Below are positions 34,224 to 38,795 of a stretch of DNA of 38,795 bases, one piece after another. The stretch spans positions 1-38,795 of the forward strand of contig JAGVJP010000107.1 of NCBI GenBank assembly GCA_020051075.1. The letters are read 5' to 3'. Positions within the stretch are counted from its first letter, which is position 1. Each line of letters opens with the position of its first letter. A program made the position numbers and the translations under genes. This stretch comes from Parachlamydiales bacterium (GTDB lineage Bacteria; Chlamydiota; Chlamydiia; Chlamydiales; Parachlamydiaceae). The notes under the pieces are model-generated. The model did no database searches, was not told where the DNA came from, and worked only from the letters and a program-made list of their open reading frames with translations.

Positions 34224-35081
34224 TCATCGACAGCTTTTTTCAAGGAGGAATCGAAAAAATATCTGCCAGGGTCTAATGAATAGGTAGTTCCAAATCAGAT
34301 AGAGGCTTTGTCTCCATGAAGGAGCTTTAGCCTCGATGAAATAACGATTTTCCCTCATTTTGGCCTCTCGCATGTATGTGGAATCCGCTTGTTCTAAATA
34401 GGAGTGTTTAATATCCCCTTTGAAAACGACCCTCCATGTGGCTTCTCTCTTTTTAAGAACATGCAAAGGGAGATTCTCAGCTTTTTCTTGATTCAAATAG
34501 GGTTGAGAGAGGTCAACAGCAAGTGGAGTCATCTGCTCTTTCCTGAAAATCCCATCATGGATATCAAATTGGTCGTAGATGATGCCATGTCCTTCGCGAT
34601 TCATATCTGTAAAATAATGGCAGGAGGTCCGGAGGGCAATTTCAGCCGCGGTGAGGCGAGGTTGATTAAAGCGCTGGTCATGCAAAATCCACACAGGAGA
34701 CCACCCGATCTGCTGATAATCTTGATTTCGTTTCAGGACTTCATCTGAAGTAATCGGAGAACATTGGATCTCAAAAATAATTTTTTTTGATTTCCATGCC
34801 ACATCAGCGATTCTTTGAATCATCGGAAAGCGGTATTCGAGGAAGCAATCGCCTATCGGCAGAAGATCGAACAGGTATGATTGCAGCTGGAGATGGATTT
34901 CTCCTTTCTGATGTTGCCGACATTCGATGACAGGTTCCAAATGATAAAAGTGAGGCTGGCGATGAAGGCCTGCACGTAAACGGACGGTTGCGCGGCATTC
35001 CAAACAGAGATAATTTTTTTTCTTTTCGGCCTGTGAGGCTCGGATCGGTTGGTTGTTTGAGTCAAGGGCGAAGAGTTGCAT
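34224..35081 (-). CDS. CoiA-like competence protein
   Basis: This is a 285-residue protein resembling CoiA, which in Gram-positive bacteria and others is required for processing or recombination of incoming DNA in transformation. The N-terminal zinc-binding part shows YLCLECRATVRLRAG and QPHFYHLEP, followed by IHLQLQSYLFDLL. The nuclease-like core has RIADVAWKSKKIIFEIQCSP, i.e. Asp then ExQ in place of the usual D...ExK, with EVLKRNQDYQQIGWSPVWIL after it, as in CoiA. The C-terminal 60 residues contain a hydrophobic, Trp-rich segment. It is monocistronic and divergent from rpoD. Together with ComEC/DprA homologues elsewhere it would suggest natural competence. Confidence 0.82.
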   Translation of the reverse strand: MQLFALDSNNQPIRASQAEKKKNYLCLECRATVRLRAGLHRQPHFYHLEPVIECRQHQKGEIHLQLQSYLFDLLPIGDCFLEYRFPMIQRIADVAWKSKKIIFEIQCSPITSDEVLKRNQDYQQIGWSPVWILHDQRFNQPRLTAAEIALRTSCHYFTDMNREGHGIIYDQFDIHDGIFRKEQMTPLAVDLSQPYLNQEKAENLPLHVLKKREATWRVVFKGDIKHSYLEQADSTYMREAKMRENRYFIEAKAPSWRQSLYLIWNYLFIRPWQIFFRFLLEKSCR

Positions 35082-35163
35082 GTTAATTCTTCTGAGATAA
35101 ATCTACTTGTGATATATTTCGATCTTCATTATTTATAGAGAGGCGATATAGGAATTCAAGTTT

Positions 35164-35318
35164 CTAATTGCATAAATTCGTAGTCATTTGGCTGTGTCAA
35201 AGCCTCGGGGTTCGCCGATCATAAATGGGGTAGTATTAAACCAATACAATCCCATTTATGATCGGCGAACCGCGAGAGCTTTCACACTAGCCAAATGACC
35301 ATGAATTTGTGCAATTAG
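35164..35318. repeat. 155-bp MITE-like long palindrome upstream of rpoD
   Basis: The element begins CTAATTGCATAAATTC and ends GAATTTGTGCAATTAG, and the whole length is an imperfect inverted repeat. The innermost 21 bases of each arm (35209-35229 and 35251-35271, core CGCCGATCATAAATGGG) are perfect. The 21-base loop contains a further small dyad, GTATT/AATAC (35233-35237 and 35243-35247). It holds no open frame. I cannot see a clear target-site duplication. Its right end lies 47 bp before the rpoD ATG and may contribute a promoter (TATTAT at 35329). Confidence 0.8.
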
Positions 35319-35365
35319 ACACTAGACCTATTATTGTAAATCTTTCTTGACTTTGCAAGGATTTC

Positions 35366-37030
35366 ATGAATAAAACAAATCACAAAAATGCTTTTGCTCA
35401 ACAACATCAGCAAAAAATCGACGAATTAGTCGCCATTTCCAAGGAACAGGGGTTCATCACTTACGAGGAGATCAATGAAATTCTCCCGATGTCATTTGAC
35501 TCGCCCGATCAAATCGACCAGGTTCTGATCTATCTGACAGGAATGGATATTCAGATCTTGAACCAGTCTGAGGTTGAACGGCAGAAGGAAAGAAAAAAAG
35601 AAGCAAAAGAGTTAGAAAGTCTCCCTAAACGCTCTGAAGGTTCTCCCGACGACCCCGTTCGAATGTATTTGAAGGAGATGGGTTCCGTGCCCCTCCTGAG
35701 CCGTGAAGAAGAGGTTGAAATCTCTAAACGTATTGAAAAAGCGCAAGTGCAAATTGAGCGGATTATCATGCGTTTCCGCTATGCTAATGCTGAAGCTTTC
35801 TCCATTGCTAACTTCCTCTTGACGGGAAAAGAACGGTTTGACAAATGCATCACAGAGAAGGAGGTACTCAATAAACAAGAGTTTATGCATTACCTCCCTA
35901 AGCTTTGCCAGCTCCTCAAAGAAGAAGATGCTATTTTAGAACAGCAGTTAATTAAAAATGACGACCTCCAACTCAAAAAAAATGATAAGCTTAAACTTGC
36001 TGAAGATATTGAAAAGTGCCGGATCCGCACTCAGTCATATCTTAGGCGGCTTCACCTCCGACATAATATTATCGATGATTTTGTCGAAGTTATCCTCCGA
36101 TCTTATGACAGGTTCCTCTTCTTAGAAAAAGAAATCCAAGAGTTAACCCCTCGTGCGGAAAGAAATAAATTTGCTGCTGCAAAACTGATGGCCGCTAAGC
36201 GAAAACTTAAGAAAAAAGAATTTGCTGCTGGCCGGACGTTAGATGACTTCAAGAAAGATGTCAAAATGCTTCAGCGGTGGATGGATAAAAGCCAAGAAGC
36301 AAAGCGAGAGATGGTTGAATCGAATTTGCGCCTTGTCATCTCCATAGCGAAAAAATATACCAATCGGGGACTGTCTTTCTTAGATTTGATTCAAGAAGGA
36401 AACATGGGGTTGATGAAAGCCGTCGAGAAATTTGAGTATCGACGAGGATATAAGTTTTCTACTTACGCCACGTGGTGGATTCGTCAGGCTGTGACAAGAG
36501 CGATTGCTGATCAGGCTCGAACGATCAGAATTCCAGTGCACATGATTGAAACGATCAATAAAGTGCTCCGCGGTGCAAAAAAACTGATGATGGAGACAGG
36601 CCGCGAACCCAGCCCTGAAGAATTAGCTAAAGAACTGGGGATTACCTCGGAGCGTGTGCGGGAGATCTATAAGATCGCGCAACATCCGATCTCATTGCAA
36701 GCTGAAGTGGGTGATGGAGGGGAAAGCCAATTTGGCGACTTCTTAGAAGATACTGGTGCTGACTCACCTGCTGAAGCCACTGGATACTCGATTCTTAAAG
36801 ATAAGATGGGAGAAGTCCTGTCGACGTTGAGCGACAGGGAAAGAAAAGTGCTCATTCAACGCTTTGGTTTGCTTGACGGCAAGCCCAAAACTTTGGAAGA
36901 AGTCGGAGTTGAATTTAATGTGACGCGGGAAAGGATCCGTCAGATTGAAGCCAAAGCATTGCGTAAGATGCGGCATCCAACCCGGTCAAAGCAGCTTAAA
37001 GCCTTCTTAGATCTACTAGAAGCAGAATGA
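35366..37030 (+). CDS. rpoD: RNA polymerase primary sigma factor (chlamydial sigma-66 type)
   Basis: This 554-residue housekeeping sigma factor directs RNA polymerase to most promoters. AAGG precedes the ATG. Domain order: region 1.1-like N-terminus (residues about 10-60, [20 protein letters not shown]), region 1.2 at about 90-125 ([20 protein letters not shown]), and a shortened non-conserved insert (about 125-310). Region 2 lies at about 312-395 ([31 protein letters not shown]), region 3 at about 396-465, and region 4 at about 487-540 ([20 protein letters not shown] helix-turn-helix). The N-terminal part is very close to what I recall of Chlamydia RpoD, which is the best taxonomic marker in the window. 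Confidence 0.97.
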   Translation: MNKTNHKNAFAQQHQQKIDELVAISKEQGFITYEEINEILPMSFDSPDQIDQVLIYLTGMDIQILNQSEVERQKERKKEAKELESLPKRSEGSPDDPVRMYLKEMGSVPLLSREEEVEISKRIEKAQVQIERIIMRFRYANAEAFSIANFLLTGKERFDKCITEKEVLNKQEFMHYLPKLCQLLKEEDAILEQQLIKNDDLQLKKNDKLKLAEDIEKCRIRTQSYLRRLHLRHNIIDDFVEVILRSYDRFLFLEKEIQELTPRAERNKFAAAKLMAAKRKLKKKEFAAGRTLDDFKKDVKMLQRWMDKSQEAKREMVESNLRLVISIAKKYTNRGLSFLDLIQEGNMGLMKAVEKFEYRRGYKFSTYATWWIRQAVTRAIADQARTIRIPVHMIETINKVLRGAKKLMMETGREPSPEELAKELGITSERVREIYKIAQHPISLQAEVGDGGESQFGDFLEDTGADSPAEATGYSILKDKMGEVLSTLSDRERKVLIQRFGLLDGKPKTLEEVGVEFNVTRERIRQIEAKALRKMRHPTRSKQLKAFLDLLEAE

Positions 37031-37049
37031 CGGAGTTTAAGCCAGACGA

Positions 37050-38402
37050 ATGATGGATCATATAGCCCTTGTTAGAGAGGTTGGGGAGAGGTTTCGGAAT
37101 CCTGCATTCGTCAAGGAGACCGTCCTTGACCCTCTTAATGTCAATCCCGATCCTCTTTATGAGCTGCATCCTCCCTATTGGTCCGATCTCGCTCTTGCTG
37201 CGGGGTTTCCTGGAGTTATCGTTCTCCTCTCACAACTTGATAAACTCTTTCCCGATGAGAGATGGGACGAAGCTGTCCACGCTCATGTGATGAAGGTTAA
37301 AGAAACTCTTGAAAGCAGTTCGAGCGGTTGGCTGCCTTCGTCGATATTCTCAGGATTAGCAGGCATCTGTTTTTCCCTGCAAGAAGCCTCGAGAGAGGGG
37401 ACGAGATATCAGAAATTTATCACAACGTTGAATACCATCCTGTCGGATAGGTTAAAGAAGCACTATCTGGAGCCTTTGTCAGAAACGCTGAAACATGCCC
37501 AATCGCCTTCTCCTGTTTTCTATGAGTTGATACAAGGGATTTCAGGTGTGGGGCTCTATTGCCTAAGAAATCTTCACCACCCGATTTTCTTCGACATGAC
37601 CCAGCAGATCATTGCATTATTGATCGCCCTAATGCAGCCAAAGCATATTGCCGGGGCAGAAGTTCCCGGATGGTATGTGCCCCCAGAGCATCTCTTTACA
37701 GATCAAGACAAAGCCTCATATCCGAAAGGCAACTTCAATCTCGGACTTTCTCATGGAATCACGGGCGTCGTTGCATTTTTATCTGTTGCCCTTGAGAATG
37801 AAATCGTTGCAGAAGGTCAAGTGGAAGCGATTCAACAAGGCGTAGCATGGATTCAAAAACATCGCCGCCTGCATACCGATAGATTTTTTTGGCCCTCTTT
37901 CATCTCTTTAGATGAGGAGATAGGAGGGAGTCATCTGCCATCCGCTCCCGGAAGAGATGCCTGGTGCTACGGGACTCCGAGTGTGTCCCGTTCTCTTTAT
38001 CTTGCTGGAAAGGCCTTACAGGATGATGCTTTGAAGAATTATGCCCTTGAGTCTTACCACTCTATTTTTCTTAGCAGTCCAGCAGAATGGAATATCCCCA
38101 GTCCGACAATGTGCCATGGTCTTGGGGGATTGCTGATGATGACCCATCTAATGGCACATGAGAGCGGTTCTCTCCTATTACAGGAGCAGACACATCGCCT
38201 CGAGGGGATGATCATAGATTGTTATCGCCCTGAATACCCCTTTGGATTTGTCGATTTAGAGCCGCAGAAAAGTGGAGGCCATGCGAAGATCCACAAAGCT
38301 GGGCTACTAGAAGGAGCTGCTGGAGTGTTACTCGCCCTTCTCTCGACGCAAAGCCCATCCTCCACGTCGTGGAGACTCCCTTTCCTCGTTTGCAATAGAT
38401 AA
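37050..38402 (+). CDS. Stand-alone LanC-like cyclase
   Basis: This 450-residue protein of the lanthionine synthetase C family folds as an alpha/alpha toroid around one zinc ion. All three zinc ligands are in place: Cys306 in RDAWCYGTPS, and Cys355-His356 in MCHGLGG. The NLGLSHGITGV block (about 230-240) and the repeated Gly-rich ends of the barrel (FSGLAGICFSL, IQGISGVGLY, LLEGAAGVLLALL) are also typical. ATG 37050 and ATG 37053 are both possible. It starts 19 bp after the rpoD stop and is probably co-transcribed with it. No LanB, LanM, precursor peptide or exporter is seen. It may cyclise an unlinked peptide or act like LanC-like proteins that add thiols to dehydroamino acids. Confidence 0.9.
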   Translation: MMDHIALVREVGERFRNPAFVKETVLDPLNVNPDPLYELHPPYWSDLALAAGFPGVIVLLSQLDKLFPDERWDEAVHAHVMKVKETLESSSSGWLPSSIFSGLAGICFSLQEASREGTRYQKFITTLNTILSDRLKKHYLEPLSETLKHAQSPSPVFYELIQGISGVGLYCLRNLHHPIFFDMTQQIIALLIALMQPKHIAGAEVPGWYVPPEHLFTDQDKASYPKGNFNLGLSHGITGVVAFLSVALENEIVAEGQVEAIQQGVAWIQKHRRLHTDRFFWPSFISLDEEIGGSHLPSAPGRDAWCYGTPSVSRSLYLAGKALQDDALKNYALESYHSIFLSSPAEWNIPSPTMCHGLGGLLMMTHLMAHESGSLLLQEQTHRLEGMIIDCYRPEYPFGFVDLEPQKSGGHAKIHKAGLLEGAAGVLLALLSTQSPSSTSWRLPFLVCNR

Positions 38403-38441
38403 AACAGGGACGGGATAGGCAACGTTGCAACCTCCCAGCAC

Positions 38442-38497
38442 AGAATAAACAGGATGGAAAGGATAGGAATGATAGCTCAGGATTGCGGAAGCCCTCC
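38442..38497. repeat. CAGGATA-family repeat near the right end
   Basis: The block carries ACAGGATGG and AGGATAGGAATGATAG followed by CTCAGGATTGCGGAAGCCCT, nearly identical to the tail of the repeat at 26367-26387. The rest of the 38403-38633 gap contains a small dyad GCAACGTTGC (38419-38428 region) and an AT-rich stretch but no gene. Confidence 0.6.
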
Positions 38498-38633
38498 TCA
38501 TACATTATGCTAACATCAAGTCATATGTAAATTACTTAATTCTAATAAGTTAAATGCAAATGTAAATTTTCTGTTTCCTTAAAACGATTCCATCATATAT
38601 ACCAGATTAAACTTATTCAAAAATAGGTGTTCA

Positions 38634-38795
38634 ATGTCAATAACCTGGTATAACAAATCTCTAAGGTCAATCGTTTGGCTGCTTTTTCTTCTCATACTCT
38701 CATGTTCCGGAAAAGAGATTGCTGCCGAAGAATATGGCGGCGCCCAAGAGGTGACGGCGACCGAATGCATGCCTTCAAGCCTCGTCAACCAGGCC
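38634..38795 (+). CDS. Secreted lipoprotein-like N-terminus, possibly of another Rhs-type protein (3' end outside window)
   Basis: The frame is open for 54 codons and runs off the window. AGGTG lies four bases before the ATG. The N-terminus is a signal sequence, SIVWLLFLLILSCSGKE, with a lipobox-like LILSC, so the product is probably a lipoprotein. The sequence after it ends in ECMPSSLVNQA. From memory, a Cys-x-x-PSS-x-VN element shortly after the signal peptide resembles the start of the large Rhs/YD-repeat proteins of environmental chlamydiae, but this needs the downstream sequence. The Rhs tail at the left edge belongs to a different gene copy. Confidence 0.55.
   Translation, partial: MSITWYNKSLRSIVWLLFLLILSCSGKEIAAEEYGGAQEVTATECMPSSLVNQA

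Noticed and set aside
1..38795. tRNA, rRNA or known riboswitch
   Set aside because: I looked in the gene gaps for cloverleaf-like and T-loop sequences (GGTTCGA-type) and for common riboswitch cores and saw none. The GGTTCGCC at 35209 belongs to the long palindrome upstream of rpoD.

Overview
The window looks like a chromosomal segment of an environmental, chlamydia-related bacterium (phylum Chlamydiota; my first guess is a Waddlia/Parachlamydia/Criblamydia-type amoeba-associated lineage). The main evidence is the primary sigma factor at 35366-37030, whose divergent N-terminus and conserved core read like chlamydial sigma-66. The sufB-C-D-S operon and the AAA-ATPase/PD-(D/E)XK proteins common in amoeba-associated bacteria also fit. 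The assignment comes from recognised protein families, not from a search.

Layout. 1-3324: the C-terminal end of an Rhs/YD-repeat polymorphic toxin. Its tip gene overlaps by 8 bp a first immunity-like gene, followed by a tandem paralogue, a gene remnant and an unknown small gene. 3401-8838: a tripartite RND efflux system (TolC-like, lipoprotein adaptor, RND pump). 9003-15932: an AT-rich accessory region with a small unknown protein, two different AAA ATPases with nuclease-like C-termini, an AlbA_2/HATPase transcription-regulator-like protein behind an operator-like cluster, twin 38-bp palindromes and an orphan basic protein. An inositol-monophosphatase gene sits among them. 16014-20779 (minus): sufBCDS behind a strong sigma-70-like promoter. 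21162-30216: a surface-polysaccharide locus with a GT2 glycosyltransferase, a Wzc-like protein with a degenerate kinase, a Wza-like lipoprotein, a Wzy/ligase-like membrane protein, and the Wzt/Wzm ABC exporter. 30312-32522: a divergent LysR regulator and Bcr/CflA drug exporter. 32761-38402: a membrane coiled-coil PAS-like protein, a CoiA-like protein, a 155-bp palindromic MITE-like element, rpoD, and a stand-alone LanC-like cyclase. 38634-38795: the start of a lipoprotein-like gene that runs off the end.

How it works together. Efflux (RND and Bcr/CflA), surface glycan export and the Rhs toxin point to envelope defence and competition inside a host or biofilm. SUF and rpoD are core functions. 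Two dispersed repeat families occupy most intergenic gaps: a degenerate CAGGATA family and a TTTGCGTCTTTGCG family. Both form large hairpins, and one copy is placed like a terminator. The most promising less-described items are the Rhs tip with its duplicated immunity genes, the twin palindromes next to an AAA ATPase, the rpoD-upstream palindrome, and the orphan LanC with all three zinc ligands behind rpoD.
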